A stretch of DNA of 44,177 nucleotides, taken from the NCBI GenBank assembly GCA_964604675.1, contig CAZSAT010000057.1, forward strand, positions 1-44,177, in the 5' to 3' direction. Below, in pieces: positions 32,677-41,073 of the stretch. The stretch comes from CAZSAT01 sp964604675. GTDB taxonomy: Bacteria; Myxococcota_A; UBA796; CAJQPC01. Both the position numbers and the translations under genes were made by a program. The notes beneath the pieces are model-generated. The model did not search any database and was not told where the DNA came from. It saw only the letters and a list, made by a program, of their open reading frames with translations. Positions within the stretch are counted from its first letter, which is position 1; each line of letters begins with the position of its first letter.

Positions 32677-33315
32677 GTGCCCACGCCCCTCGACGCCGTG
32701 ACCCTCGACGCTGCGGGCACCCTGCTCCAGCTCGCGGAGCCGGTCGGCACCACCTACACCCGGTTCGCACAGGACCACGGGCTCGTCGTGGTCCCGGGGG
32801 TCGAGCAGCGCTTCCGCCAGGCCTTCGCCGAGCCCGTCGTCGGGCTTCGCTACGCGGGCGACGGGCGGCCGTTCTGGCGCCGGGTGGTGGCCGCGGCCAC
32901 CGGACACGAGCACGCCGAGCTCTTCGAGGACCTCTACAGGCACTACGGCCGGCCCGGGGCCTGGCGCATCGCCACCGACGCGCCCGATCGCGTCGCTGAC
33001 CTCCGAGCAGCCGGCGTGCGGGTCGGCGTGCTCTCCAACTGGGACCTCCGCCTCCGTCCCCTGCTCGACCAGCTCGGCGTGCTGCACTGGGTCGACGACG
33101 CGATCGTCTCGGCGGAGGTCGGCCTCGAGAAGCCCGACCCGGCGATCTTCCACCTGGCCTGCGCCCACCTCGGGGCGCGACCGTCCCACACCGTGCACCT
33201 GGGCGACTCCCGGCGAGACGATCTGGAGGGAGCGCTCGGCGCCGGGCTTCACGCTCATCGATGGGCCGATCTGGCCTCGGCGCTGGACGGCCTCCTGGCG
33301 ATCGCCGGGCGATGA
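32677..33315 (+). CDS. HAD-superfamily hydrolase (HDHD3/REG-2-like)
   Basis: The 212 residues show the HAD motifs: Asp11 in Thr-Leu-Asp-Ala-Ala-Gly-Thr-Leu-Leu, Leu-Ser-Asn-Trp-Asp (motif II), Lys in Gly-Leu-Glu-Lys-Pro-Asp-Pro-Ala-Ile-Phe (motif III) and Leu-Gly-Asp-Ser-Arg-Arg-Asp-Asp (motif IV). The second Asp of motif I is Ala, as in several REG-2-like members, so phosphatase activity may be weak or altered. Start GTG 32677 is 68 bp from the divergent lipoprotein start. Its TGA overlaps the ATG of a 15-codon frame (ATGA). Confidence 0.85.
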   Translation: MPTPLDAVTLDAAGTLLQLAEPVGTTYTRFAQDHGLVVVPGVEQRFRQAFAEPVVGLRYAGDGRPFWRRVVAAATGHEHAELFEDLYRHYGRPGAWRIATDAPDRVADLRAAGVRVGVLSNWDLRLRPLLDQLGVLHWVDDAIVSAEVGLEKPDPAIFHLACAHLGARPSHTVHLGDSRRDDLEGALGAGLHAHRWADLASALDGLLAIAGR

Positions 33316-33359
33316 GCCTCAAGGATCCGCCCGAGGTGGACGATCCCCGAAGAGCGTGA
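33312..33359 (+). CDS. 15-residue mini-ORF bridging two genes
   Basis: ATG 33312 overlaps the HAD stop (ATGA), and this frame's own TGA (33357-33359) overlaps the GTG start of the next gene (GTGA). The peptide is charged (Lys, Asp, Glu, Arg, Pro). It could be a coupling leader, or the true N-terminus of the next protein separated by a one-base frameshift. No strong ribosome site precedes it. Confidence 0.3.
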   Translation: MSLKDPPEVDDPRRA

Positions 33360-34045
33360 CCAGCCGAAACATCCTCCAGGCCCGCCTGCTGACCGACCTC
33401 GAGTCGTTCGGCACCGCTCTGCTCGTCGCCGCCATCCCCCTCGCCAGCCTGCTCGTGCTCGGCGGCGTCGACCTGGCCACGCCGCGGGGTCGCCAGGCCT
33501 TCGTCGCGGCTGCGCTCACCGCCGCTGCCGTGGCCATCACCGTGCCCATCCTGCGGCGGGAGCGGGCCGAGTCCGACGACGGCCGGATCGCCGGGGCGAT
33601 GGTGCGCCGTGAGCTCGATCGCGCCCTGGCCTACGAGGGCCCCCGGTCCCTCCGCCAACGCCTCCCCGTGAGCCTGCTCACCCTCGACCTGGGCACCCTG
33701 CCGAGCGGGCGTCCGGTCGACCGTCACCTCCTCGTCCGCGTGTCGAGCGTGCTCCGCGAAGCCACTCGGGAAGACATGGACCGCGTGTTCCCGTGCGGCC
33801 CGCGCGAGCTCTACATCCTGTTGCCGGGCACCGACACGGCCGGGGCGGCGATCGTGGCCGACCGGATCATCGAGCGGCTGCACACCGGCAGCCTCGAGCT
33901 GGTGGGCGAGCGGCTGCTCTGCTCCATCGGGGTCGCCGGCTTCGACCGGGAGCGCCCCGAGCGCTGGCTGCAGCGCAGCATCGCGGCCACCGAGACCGCC
34001 GCCCGACGCGGTGGCGGCATGGAGATCGCCAGCCTCGAGGGCTGA
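33356..34045 (+). CDS. membrane protein with degenerate GGDEF-like domain
   Basis: The 229 residues have two hydrophobic helices (about 18-37 and 46-63) and then a GGDEF-type pattern: Ser-Leu-Leu-Thr-Leu-Asp-Leu-Gly, a stretch at the GGDEF position reading Cys-Gly-Pro-Arg-Glu-Leu-Tyr-Ile, then Leu-Leu-Pro-Gly-Thr-Asp and Cys-Ser-Ile-Gly-Val-Ala. The signature Gly-Gly-Asp/Glu-Glu-Phe and the I-site are gone, so diguanylate cyclase activity is not expected. It may act as a sensor or nucleotide-binding protein. Start GTG 33356 overlaps the mini-ORF stop. Confidence 0.65.
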   Translation: MTSRNILQARLLTDLESFGTALLVAAIPLASLLVLGGVDLATPRGRQAFVAAALTAAAVAITVPILRRERAESDDGRIAGAMVRRELDRALAYEGPRSLRQRLPVSLLTLDLGTLPSGRPVDRHLLVRVSSVLREATREDMDRVFPCGPRELYILLPGTDTAGAAIVADRIIERLHTGSLELVGERLLCSIGVAGFDRERPERWLQRSIAATETAARRGGGMEIASLEG

Positions 34046-34085
34046 GGGGCTTCGACAGGGGCCCCAGAGCGTGCGATGACAGGGC

Positions 34086-36173
34086 GTGCTTCCGCTCTTC
34101 GTACCGATCGCCGCCGCCCAACCCGCCGTCGAGGCCCAGACCACCGACCAGCCGATCGTCATCGACGGCGTGCTGGACGAGGCCGCCTGGGCCACCGCCA
34201 CGCCGATCACCGGTCTGCTGCGCTACCGGCCCACGCAGGGAGGTCCGCCGCCCGGGAAGACCGAGGTCCGGGTGCTCCAGGACGGCACCTACCTCTACGT
34301 GGCCGCACGCATCTCGGAGCTGCCCTACACCCCCTCGGCCCGCATCTCGCGGCGCGAGGACATCAACGACGACGACCAGATCGGGGTCTACCTCGATCCC
34401 TTCTTCGCGAAGGGCTCCAGCGGGTACATGTTCTACGTCAACCCGCGCGGCATCCAGCAGGACGTGTGGCTGTCGGCTTCCTGGGACTTCAACTTCTCGT
34501 GGAACACGGTCTGGCTGGCCGAAGGCACGCTCACCGACGACGGCTACGTGATCGAGATCGCCTACCCCTGGCGCTCGCTCCGCTACCCGCGGAGCGCCGG
34601 CGAGCAGACCTGGGGCCTGATGCTCACCCAGAAGGTGCCCCACGACGGCACCAAGTACGGCTGGCCCCAGCTCACCAACCACCAACCGCGCTGGTTCTCC
34701 CAGGCGGGAGCGCTCACCGTGGACCCCGCACCCGCGGGGGCCGGCATCGAGCTGATGCCCGTGCTCGCGGTGGGGCAGACCCGGACCGACGAGGGCTGGT
34801 CGGGGCTGGACCCCTGGTCCGAAGCCCTCAAGCCCGGACTCGAAGCCCGCGTGGGCATCACGCCGGACACCGGCCTCGCGCTCACCGTGAACCCGGACTT
34901 CAGCCAGGTCGAGGGCGACGTGGCCCAGCTGGCGCTGAACACCCGGTACGCGCTGTACTACCGGGAGCAGCGCCCCTTCTTCCTCGACGGGGTCGACGCC
35001 TTCCAGGACCGCCAGGACACCCTCTACACGCGCTCGCTGGTCGAACCCCTCTACGGCGTGAAGGGCAGCGGTCGCGTGGGCGGCACCAGCGTGGGCGTGC
35101 TCCACGGGCTGGACATGAGCCCGGCGGGCAGCGTGAACGTCGACGGCAGCCTGGGCTTCGACGACCCGGAGGACCGCTGGGCCGCGAACAGCTTCGTGCG
35201 CGTTCGCCAGGACGCGTTCGGCGGGGGCTACGTCGGCGTGTCCACCGCCGACAAGCGGCTGAGCGACGGGGGCGCCATCAACGACGTGGTGGGCGCCGAC
35301 ATGGTCGTGCCGCTCGCGGAGCGCTGGACCTCGAGCGCGCAGGTCGCGGGCAGCTGGACCCGCGACGGCGACGACTGGTTCTCGGGCCACCGCGCCGGCG
35401 CGAGCATCGACCGCGCCGAAGGGCAGGGCCTGGCCGCCCATGCGGGCGTGCTCGACGTCGGCCCGGGCTACCGCCAGGAGATGGGCTTCCTGACCGACAG
35501 CGGGCTCACCGCCTACGAGGGCTTCGTGGGCCACACCTTCGAGAACGACGGGGTGTTCGACACGCTCACGCCCGGCGTGTTCGCCGGCGTGGCCGACGAG
35601 CGCGAAGGCAACTGGCGCACCACCCTGGGCGCCTACCACGAGGCGCAGGCGGGCCCCCACTGGTTCAACGCGTTCGGCAAGTACGTGGACGAGTCCTACG
35701 ACGGGGTGCAGTTCTCGGGGCACGAGGCCGGCGTCGAGCAGTCGGGCAGCTGGACCCGCTGGCTGAGCACGGAGATGGAGATCGAGTACGCCCGCGAGCT
35801 CGACTACGACACGCTCGCGCCGGGCACCGGCGTGGAGACCGAGCTCTGGACCACCTGGCGACCCTGGGTGCCCACCCGCATCGACCTCGCCTACAGCCAC
35901 CACGTCTTCACCCCGGACGAGCAACCCACCCAGACCGCGCAGTCGATCTACGCCAAGCTCAACCACCAGCTCAGCCGGAGCCTGGGCGTGCGGCTCACCG
36001 CCCAGCGCACCTGGGGAGACGGCATCGACGCGCCGGCCTGGCAGACCAGCCAGCTGATCACGTGGCTGCAGAGCCCCGGCACCGAGGCCTACCTCGGCGC
36101 CGCCCAGACCCTGGACGGTGGGGTGAGCGAGCTCACCCTGTTCCTGAAGGCGAGCAAGCTGTTCCGGCTGTGA
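34086..36173 (+). CDS. CBM9-like/DUF5916 outer-membrane protein
   Basis: The product is 695 residues. An in-frame TGA at 34077 leaves GTG 34086 as the only early start, giving an uncharged, very short signal (MLPLFVPIAAAQ). Residues about 20-200 match the CBM9-like sandwich that opens DUF5916 proteins (Ile-Asp-Gly-Val-Leu-Asp-Glu-Ala-Ala-Trp, then Val-Tyr-Leu-Asp-Pro and Tyr-Val-Ile-Glu-Ile-Ala-Tyr-Pro-Trp). Residues 220-695 are repeating amphipathic strands with aromatic turns (Asn-Pro-Asp-Phe-Ser-Gln-Val-Glu; Arg-Pro-Phe-Phe-Leu-Asp-Gly), as in DUF5916 barrels. The Phe/Leu-rich C-terminus fits outer-membrane insertion. Function unknown. Confidence 0.88.
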   Translation: MLPLFVPIAAAQPAVEAQTTDQPIVIDGVLDEAAWATATPITGLLRYRPTQGGPPPGKTEVRVLQDGTYLYVAARISELPYTPSARISRREDINDDDQIGVYLDPFFAKGSSGYMFYVNPRGIQQDVWLSASWDFNFSWNTVWLAEGTLTDDGYVIEIAYPWRSLRYPRSAGEQTWGLMLTQKVPHDGTKYGWPQLTNHQPRWFSQAGALTVDPAPAGAGIELMPVLAVGQTRTDEGWSGLDPWSEALKPGLEARVGITPDTGLALTVNPDFSQVEGDVAQLALNTRYALYYREQRPFFLDGVDAFQDRQDTLYTRSLVEPLYGVKGSGRVGGTSVGVLHGLDMSPAGSVNVDGSLGFDDPEDRWAANSFVRVRQDAFGGGYVGVSTADKRLSDGGAINDVVGADMVVPLAERWTSSAQVAGSWTRDGDDWFSGHRAGASIDRAEGQGLAAHAGVLDVGPGYRQEMGFLTDSGLTAYEGFVGHTFENDGVFDTLTPGVFAGVADEREGNWRTTLGAYHEAQAGPHWFNAFGKYVDESYDGVQFSGHEAGVEQSGSWTRWLSTEMEIEYARELDYDTLAPGTGVETELWTTWRPWVPTRIDLAYSHHVFTPDEQPTQTAQSIYAKLNHQLSRSLGVRLTAQRTWGDGIDAPAWQTSQLITWLQSPGTEAYLGAAQTLDGGVSELTLFLKASKLFRL

Positions 36174-36204
36174 GCCGCCCGGTGGAGCCTGGTCGTGGCG
36201 GCTC
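36172..36204. terminator. bidirectional hairpin between convergent genes
   Basis: GAGCCGCC (36172-36179) and GGCGGCTC (36197-36204) form a perfect 8-bp stem with a 17-nt loop, filling the gap between the DUF5916 stop and the beta-helix lipoprotein stop. No T-tract follows on either strand. Confidence 0.55.
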
Positions 36205-37293
36205 CTACAGGCCGGTGCAGTCGGCCGATTCGCAGCTGAAGGTGCCCGCGACCCCGGAGTAGGCGACCCCGCCTTCCTTGCTGTAGTCCGCGATGTACAC
36301 GTCGTCGGGGTCGTTGCCCGAGAAGGTGCAGCTCGCGGCGGTGATGTCGGAGTCGACCTCGACGAACACGCCGCCACCCACCGGGCCGGTGTTGTCGGTG
36401 AAGGTGACGTTGGACAGGGTGGCGTCGCCGTACACGATCAACCCGCCGCCCGAGAGCCCCGAGGGGTTCGAGCTGTCGGAGATGATGCTGTCGGACATCG
36501 TGAGCGACGACTGGTAGACCCAGATCCCGCCGGCGAAGTTGGTGGACGTGTTGTCGTCGAACAGCGCGTCGGTGATGGTCACCGTGCTCGAGAACATGGC
36601 CATCGCGCCCCCGTCCAGCGCCAGGTTGTCGCGGAAGGTGACGTCGCGAAAGCTGGAGTTGCTGAGCCACAAGGAGACTGCGCCGCCGTCGTCCTCGACC
36701 ACGTTGCCGTAGAACTCGGCGTCCACCACCTCCACGTCGCACTCGTAGGCGTAGAGGCCGCCCGCGTCGTTCCCGGCCCCGTTGGAGAAGGTCACGTTCT
36801 CCACGTACACCTCCGAGAAGTTCTCGCAGTACAGCCCGCCTCCTCCGGAGTTGTGCTTGATGTCGGTGGCCAGGCCGCGGTCCAGGGTCAGGTTCTCGAC
36901 CGACACGACCGAGCCGTCGGTGACGTCGAGCACGGTGCCCTGCTCGCCGCCGGAGAGCACGGTGTCGGCGCGCGTGTCGCCCAGGCCGACCACCCGCACG
37001 TCGTCCTCGATCACGACCCGCGCAAACCAGGTGGCGGGGCAGATCTGCAGCTCACCGGGGAACTTCAGGGTGATGTAGGTGCCGTCGGTCAGCTCGGTCG
37101 TGTAGTCCTCGATCACCCCGTCGTCCCGAACGAAGGTCACGGTGGGATCCGCGCACGGCCCGGTGGCTTCGCCGGTGTCGTCCGTGGGCTCGTCGGTGTC
37201 GTCCGGGGCTGCGCTGTCGCAGTCCTCGGTGCAGCTGGCGGTGTCGGCGGTGTCGCCGTTGCAGGCCAGGCCGATCAGCATCAAGAGCGTCAA
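36205..37293 (-). CDS. beta-helix lipoprotein
   Basis: The product is 362 residues. TTG 37293 is chosen because an in-frame TGA lies seven codons upstream and GAGGAG sits six bases before it. The resulting signal (MTLLMLIGLAC) has its lipobox Cys at residue 11 and no basic residue. An Asp/Thr/Glu/Pro-rich linker with three more Cys leads to a right-handed beta-helix (about residues 75-340) built on Gly-Gly-Gly-Leu, Phe-x-Asp-Asn and Gly-Gly-Ala steps, a shorter cousin of the one at 22146-26027 but without the Tyr pairs. It is divergent from the ASH/vWA lipoprotein gene, with 86 bp between starts. Confidence 0.85.
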   Translation of the reverse strand: MTLLMLIGLACNGDTADTASCTEDCDSAAPDDTDEPTDDTGEATGPCADPTVTFVRDDGVIEDYTTELTDGTYITLKFPGELQICPATWFARVVIEDDVRVVGLGDTRADTVLSGGEQGTVLDVTDGSVVSVENLTLDRGLATDIKHNSGGGGLYCENFSEVYVENVTFSNGAGNDAGGLYAYECDVEVVDAEFYGNVVEDDGGAVSLWLSNSSFRDVTFRDNLALDGGAMAMFSSTVTITDALFDDNTSTNFAGGIWVYQSSLTMSDSIISDSSNPSGLSGGGLIVYGDATLSNVTFTDNTGPVGGGVFVEVDSDITAASCTFSGNDPDDVYIADYSKEGGVAYSGVAGTFSCESADCTGL

Positions 37294-37379
37294 CAGGGAC
37301 TCCTCGGGTCACGAAGAAGGCGGCAGTGTAGCGTGCCGTGGAGTAAGCTCTTGTCCGACCAGGGTTTCGAGGCAATTTC

Positions 37380-38954
37380 ATGCTGTGGATAGCGTTGGCA
37401 GCGTGCAACAACAGTGAGAACGAGCTCCAGGACACCGCCGAACCAGAGACCGCCGAAGAGGTGCTGGTCAGCTGGGAGCTCGAGCCCGAGTCGATCGACA
37501 TGGGCGATGGGGCGCTCGGAGGCCAGTCCTTCGAGTACCTCACCCTGACCAACACCGGAAACGTCAACCTGCTGATCGCCGATGTGTGGTTGGAGAACGA
37601 GGAGGCGGAGGTCGAGGTCGACGTGCTGGGCAGCCTGGTCATGAGCCCAGGCATGGGTCAGAACCTGCTCGTCACCTGGACTCCCACCACCCCCGGCGCG
37701 CTCGACGAAGAGCTCTCCCTGAAGCTCGGCGAGAGCCTGGCCTACGTCGAGCGCGTGGAGGTGCCGATCACCGGGGCCACCACGGGTCCCCAGATCGAGA
37801 TCGACGTGGTCGAGCACGACCTGGGCACGGTGAACGTGGGCTGCACGAAGTCGAGCCAGTTCGAGATCGGCAACCGCGGCAACGAAGACCTCGTCATCGA
37901 GAGCATCACGCTCAGCGACATCGACAGCTACGACCTGGAGAACGACAACGGCCTGCTCTCGGAGCTGCCCATCACGCTCGAGCCGGGCGACGACGAGTAC
38001 TTCACCTTCGAGTTCTCTCCGCTGTCCGAGGGCTCCCACCCCACCTCGGTGGAGGTCGTGTCCAACGACCCGGTCAACCCGGAGCTCACGGTCTCGGCCA
38101 GCGGCAGCGGCAACATCGTCGCGGACTTCACCGACACCTTCAACGTCACCGGTCAGCAGAACGTGATCGTGATGTGGGTCGTGAACTCCGAAGGCTTCGT
38201 GTACGGCAGCTACACCACGGTCATGTGGAACTCGATGGAGATCTTCTTCGACCAGCTGCTCGACGCCGGCCCGAAGTTCCGGGTGGTGGCGGTCTCCGAG
38301 AACGACGGCTCGGTGCTCGGCTCGATCGACTACGTCGACGACAGCATGAGCGCGGCCGAGTGCGCCGACGGTCTCTGGAGCCAGGTCGAGACCGCCTCGC
38401 GCATCGACAACGACTCCCAGCTCTCGAGCGGCTACCTGGCGCTCAACACCACCGAGTCCTGGATGACCGAGGACCAGGACTGGCAGGACTCGAAGTTCAC
38501 GCTGATCGGCGTGAACGACGACGCCGACCAGTCCGGCGGCTCGGCCAAGTCCTGGGTCACCAAGTACCGGGACTGGAAGGGCGACAGCGACGACGTGGTC
38601 ATCTCGGGCATCCAAGGCGATGTGCCCAGCGGTTGCGGCGGCGCGGTGGCCGGCACCACCTGGAGCGAAGCCGCCAACTACACCGGCGGCGTGTTCTTGA
38701 GCGTGTGCAGCGAGAACTGGGACAAGCACATGGAGACCCTGGGAGCCTCCGCGATCGGCGAGAACGTCACGAGCTTCTACCTGAGCAACGACGCGGCCGA
38801 CATCGGCATGAGCGTGTCGGTCGACGGCATCGAGACCTCCCAGGGCTGGAGCTACAACGCCGACCTGAACGCCATCGTGTTCGACACCGACTCGATGCCG
38901 GACCCGGGCTCGGTGGTCGAGGTCTACTACATCCAGACCGGTGAGTGTGGGTAG
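37380..38954 (+). CDS. ASH/choice-of-anchor-D lipoprotein with vWA-like domain
   Basis: The product is 524 residues. An in-frame TAA at 37344-37346 with no start codon between it and ATG 37380 fixes MLWIALAAC, lipobox Cys at residue 9. Residues about 30-240 are two immunoglobulin-like ASH/Hydin-type domains (Leu-Thr-Asn-Thr-Gly-Asn; Ile-Gly-Asn-Arg-Gly-Asn-Glu-Asp-Leu; Ser-Asn-Asp-Pro-Val-Asn-Pro). The remainder resembles the vWA-type domain often placed after them, but the metal site Asp-x-Ser-x-Ser reads Asn-Ser-Glu-Gly-Phe, so the MIDAS is degenerate. GAGG precedes the ATG by about nine bases. It is probably a surface adhesion or structural protein. Confidence 0.8.
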   Translation: MLWIALAACNNSENELQDTAEPETAEEVLVSWELEPESIDMGDGALGGQSFEYLTLTNTGNVNLLIADVWLENEEAEVEVDVLGSLVMSPGMGQNLLVTWTPTTPGALDEELSLKLGESLAYVERVEVPITGATTGPQIEIDVVEHDLGTVNVGCTKSSQFEIGNRGNEDLVIESITLSDIDSYDLENDNGLLSELPITLEPGDDEYFTFEFSPLSEGSHPTSVEVVSNDPVNPELTVSASGSGNIVADFTDTFNVTGQQNVIVMWVVNSEGFVYGSYTTVMWNSMEIFFDQLLDAGPKFRVVAVSENDGSVLGSIDYVDDSMSAAECADGLWSQVETASRIDNDSQLSSGYLALNTTESWMTEDQDWQDSKFTLIGVNDDADQSGGSAKSWVTKYRDWKGDSDDVVISGIQGDVPSGCGGAVAGTTWSEAANYTGGVFLSVCSENWDKHMETLGASAIGENVTSFYLSNDAADIGMSVSVDGIETSQGWSYNADLNAIVFDTDSMPDPGSVVEVYYIQTGECG

Positions 38955-38995
38955 CCGTGGCAGGCTGCTGAGCCCGCCCACGGAACCGTGAGCCC

Positions 38996-39985
38996 ATGTC
39001 CTCCATCGACGTCAGCATCGAAGGCACCGGACCGGGGGCATGGGCGCTCGCGGGCCGCCTGGCCAGGGCGGGCGTGCGCGTGGGCGTGGCCAGCCGCGGC
39101 GGTCACGGCGCCAACGCCCGGGTCATGGCGGGCTACGCGGACGGTCCGCACCGGCTGATCGCCGGGCTCGGCGAAGCGGTCACCAAGGAGTTGATGGCCT
39201 TCTCGCTGCGCGGACGCGAGCTGCTCTGGGCGATCGGTGAAGGCCGGCAGGCGGGCGGCCTGCACGCCACGATGGGCGAGCGGGAGTCGGCGGAGGCGGA
39301 GCAAGCCGTGCAAGCCCACCAGCTCTGCGGGGACCCGGCCGAGCTCCGGCCCGGGAACGTGCCCTTCGGGCCGGGCGCCTTCGTGCTCGGCGACGGGGTG
39401 GTGGAGGTGGCGCGGCTGCTCGCGACCCTGCGCACCCGAGCGCTCGAGGCTGGTGCGGCCGAGACCGAGGAGACCGGTGAGGTCCGGGTCCTCGCGGGCG
39501 ACTGGTCGCACCGGCAGCACGAGGGCGTCCTCGAAGGAGCGCTCTTCCCCGTGCGGGAGCTGTCGCTGGGGATGGCCGGTGGCGAGCCCTTCCAGCACGC
39601 GCTGCGCGCCCAGTGGGGCTACTTGGCGGCCCACTGGCACGAGCACCTGGTGGTGACCGGCGCGCGCTGGGCCACCCCTCACCTCGAGGTCGGCGAGTCG
39701 ACGCTCGAGGTCGAGCCACGGGTGCGCGCCAAGCTGCTGGGCTGGGCCCGGCAGGCGTTCGGGGTGGACGAGGTGCTCGAGGAGCGCGTGTCGATCGAGA
39801 CCCACACCTGCGATGGGCTGCCGCTGGTCGGTCCGATGCCGGGCGATCCCACCACCCTCGTCTGCACGGGCTTCGGCCGCGACGAGGTGCCCCTCGCCCT
39901 CGCGTCCGCGGAGGCCCTGGCGAACGGGCTGCTCGGCGAAGAGGTCGTGCTCCCGAGCCTGCTCCGGCCGCACCGGCTGGTGTGA
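38996..39985 (+). CDS. FAD-dependent oxidoreductase (DAO-like)
   Basis: The 329 residues begin with a modified dinucleotide motif, Gly-Thr-Gly-Pro-Gly-Ala-Trp-Ala-Leu-Ala, and end with the DAO-type segment Cys-Asp-Gly-Leu-Pro-Leu-Val-Gly-Pro-Met-Pro-Gly followed by Thr-Gly-Phe-Gly-Arg-Asp-Glu-Val. This is the layout of D-amino-acid-oxidase/glycine-oxidase-like flavoproteins. The usual GxGxxG is imperfect and the middle is shorter than in typical members, so activity is uncertain. Confidence 0.75.
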   Translation: MSSIDVSIEGTGPGAWALAGRLARAGVRVGVASRGGHGANARVMAGYADGPHRLIAGLGEAVTKELMAFSLRGRELLWAIGEGRQAGGLHATMGERESAEAEQAVQAHQLCGDPAELRPGNVPFGPGAFVLGDGVVEVARLLATLRTRALEAGAAETEETGEVRVLAGDWSHRQHEGVLEGALFPVRELSLGMAGGEPFQHALRAQWGYLAAHWHEHLVVTGARWATPHLEVGESTLEVEPRVRAKLLGWARQAFGVDEVLEERVSIETHTCDGLPLVGPMPGDPTTLVCTGFGRDEVPLALASAEALANGLLGEEVVLPSLLRPHRLV

Positions 39986-39988
39986 GCC

Positions 39989-40002
39989 GAGCGCTACCGC
40001 TC
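39989..40002. terminator. small hairpin between convergent genes
   Basis: GAGCG and CGCTC pair around a 4-nt loop directly between the oxidoreductase stop and the regulator stop. The stem is only 5 bp and no T-tract follows. Confidence 0.3.
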
Positions 40003-40960
40003 AGCGCTCCAACGAGAAGAGCTGCACGTTCACGACAGCCACCACCTCCGCCGGCTCCGACTCCGCCACGAGCGCCCGCATGGCGCGGAAGTAGTCCAGG
40101 TGCATCTGGCGCACGCGCTCGAAGTCGTCCCTCCGGATGCCGAACACGTTGTAGCTGAACTGGCCGGGCGCGCCGGCCGCCACGCGGTCCGCGCCGACCT
40201 GCGCCCAGTGCGCCTTCAGCATCTGCCCGACCTGGGGTTGTGCAGCGGTGTCCACCGCGACGGTGGCCGGCTCGAAGTGCGTGCCGGTCCAGGCCGCCTG
40301 GCGGGTGGCGCGCAGGAAGGCGAGGCAGCGGGCCTCCTCCTCCTCCGAGATGCCCAGACGTGCCGCCATCCACCCCGGCTCGTGCGCGGGCAAGGCCCGG
40401 TAGCTCGCCAGCTCCATGGCGCGCAGCACCGCCTGGGTCCACGGCATGCGTCCAGCGCCCTCCCGCCGCCGCTCGAGCGCCTCCCAGAGCGGCGCGACCG
40501 TGGGCATCGCCATCGGATCGACCAGGGCCGCCAACAGGTCGAGGAGCCGCTGGCTCGCCGCCTCCACGATCCGCAGGAAGTCCGGTAGCCGTGGCTGCGT
40601 GTGCCCCGACAGCCAACGGCTGACGCTGTAGCGGGAGATCCCGGCGGTCTCCGCCAGCTCCGTGATCGACGTGCGGCCCCGGAGGTCCTCGAGCAGGCAC
40701 GCCACACCTTCGGGCGTCCAGGGCTCGTGACGGTCCAGCCAACCCGGTCGATGGCCGTAGAAGCGCACGAGGGCGGCGGACACGTCCACCCGCGCCTTGT
40801 GGCACGCGCGGAGGGTCTCCGCGCCCGTCGGCCAGCGACGACCGGCCTCCCAGGTGTACACCACGTTCGAGCGGTAGCCGAGCCAACGGGAGAACGCGGT
40901 CTGCGACCGGTGAGCGCGGAGCGCGACGAGGAACTCGCGGGCCACCTTCTCGTGCTGCAT
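40001..40960 (-). CDS. DUF4423/TIGR02147-type transcriptional regulator
   Basis: The 319 residues contain two helix-turn-helix segments. The first is Ser-Arg-Trp-Leu-Gly-Tyr-Arg-Ser-Asn-Val-Val-Tyr-Thr-Trp-Glu (about residues 24-38). The second is Ser-Arg-Tyr-Ser-Val-Ser-Arg-Trp-Leu-Ser-Gly (about 110-120). The C-terminal part, ending Val-Asn-Val-Gln-Leu-Phe-Ser-Leu, matches DUF4423 (TIGR02147), a regulator family common in Myxococcota and Bdellovibrio. ATG 40960 lacks a Shine-Dalgarno sequence. It is divergent from the small lipoprotein gene at 41074, with a candidate operator between them. Confidence 0.85.
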   Translation of the reverse strand: MQHEKVAREFLVALRAHRSQTAFSRWLGYRSNVVYTWEAGRRWPTGAETLRACHKARVDVSAALVRFYGHRPGWLDRHEPWTPEGVACLLEDLRGRTSITELAETAGISRYSVSRWLSGHTQPRLPDFLRIVEAASQRLLDLLAALVDPMAMPTVAPLWEALERRREGAGRMPWTQAVLRAMELASYRALPAHEPGWMAARLGISEEEEARCLAFLRATRQAAWTGTHFEPATVAVDTAAQPQVGQMLKAHWAQVGADRVAAGAPGQFSYNVFGIRRDDFERVRQMHLDYFRAMRALVAESEPAEVVAVVNVQLFSLER

Positions 40961-40965
40961 GTCTG

Positions 40966-41017
40966 TCAGTATTGCACGCGCTTGCGGCAACTCGCGGGAT
41001 GGTTTGTGCAGTTCTGA
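40966..41017. promoter_or_regulatory. inverted repeat, candidate operator of the adjacent regulator
   Basis: TCAGTATTGCA (40966-40976) and TGCAGTTCTGA (41007-41017) are inverted copies matching at 9 of 11 positions and separated by 30 bp, in the 113-bp gap between the divergent regulator and lipoprotein genes. On the minus strand the left arm reads AATACT nine bases before the regulator ATG, so a bound protein there would block its expression. That the regulator binds here is inference. Confidence 0.35.
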
Positions 41018-41073
41018 GCTTGACCCGCGGGGAGCGTGTGGCACTGTGTGGGAGCAGGGATGAGGAGAACGTC

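Noticed and set aside
37380..38954. Functional vWA adhesin with an intact MIDAS
   Set aside because: The Asp-x-Ser-x-Ser motif is absent at the expected strand end, so only a degenerate fold can be claimed.
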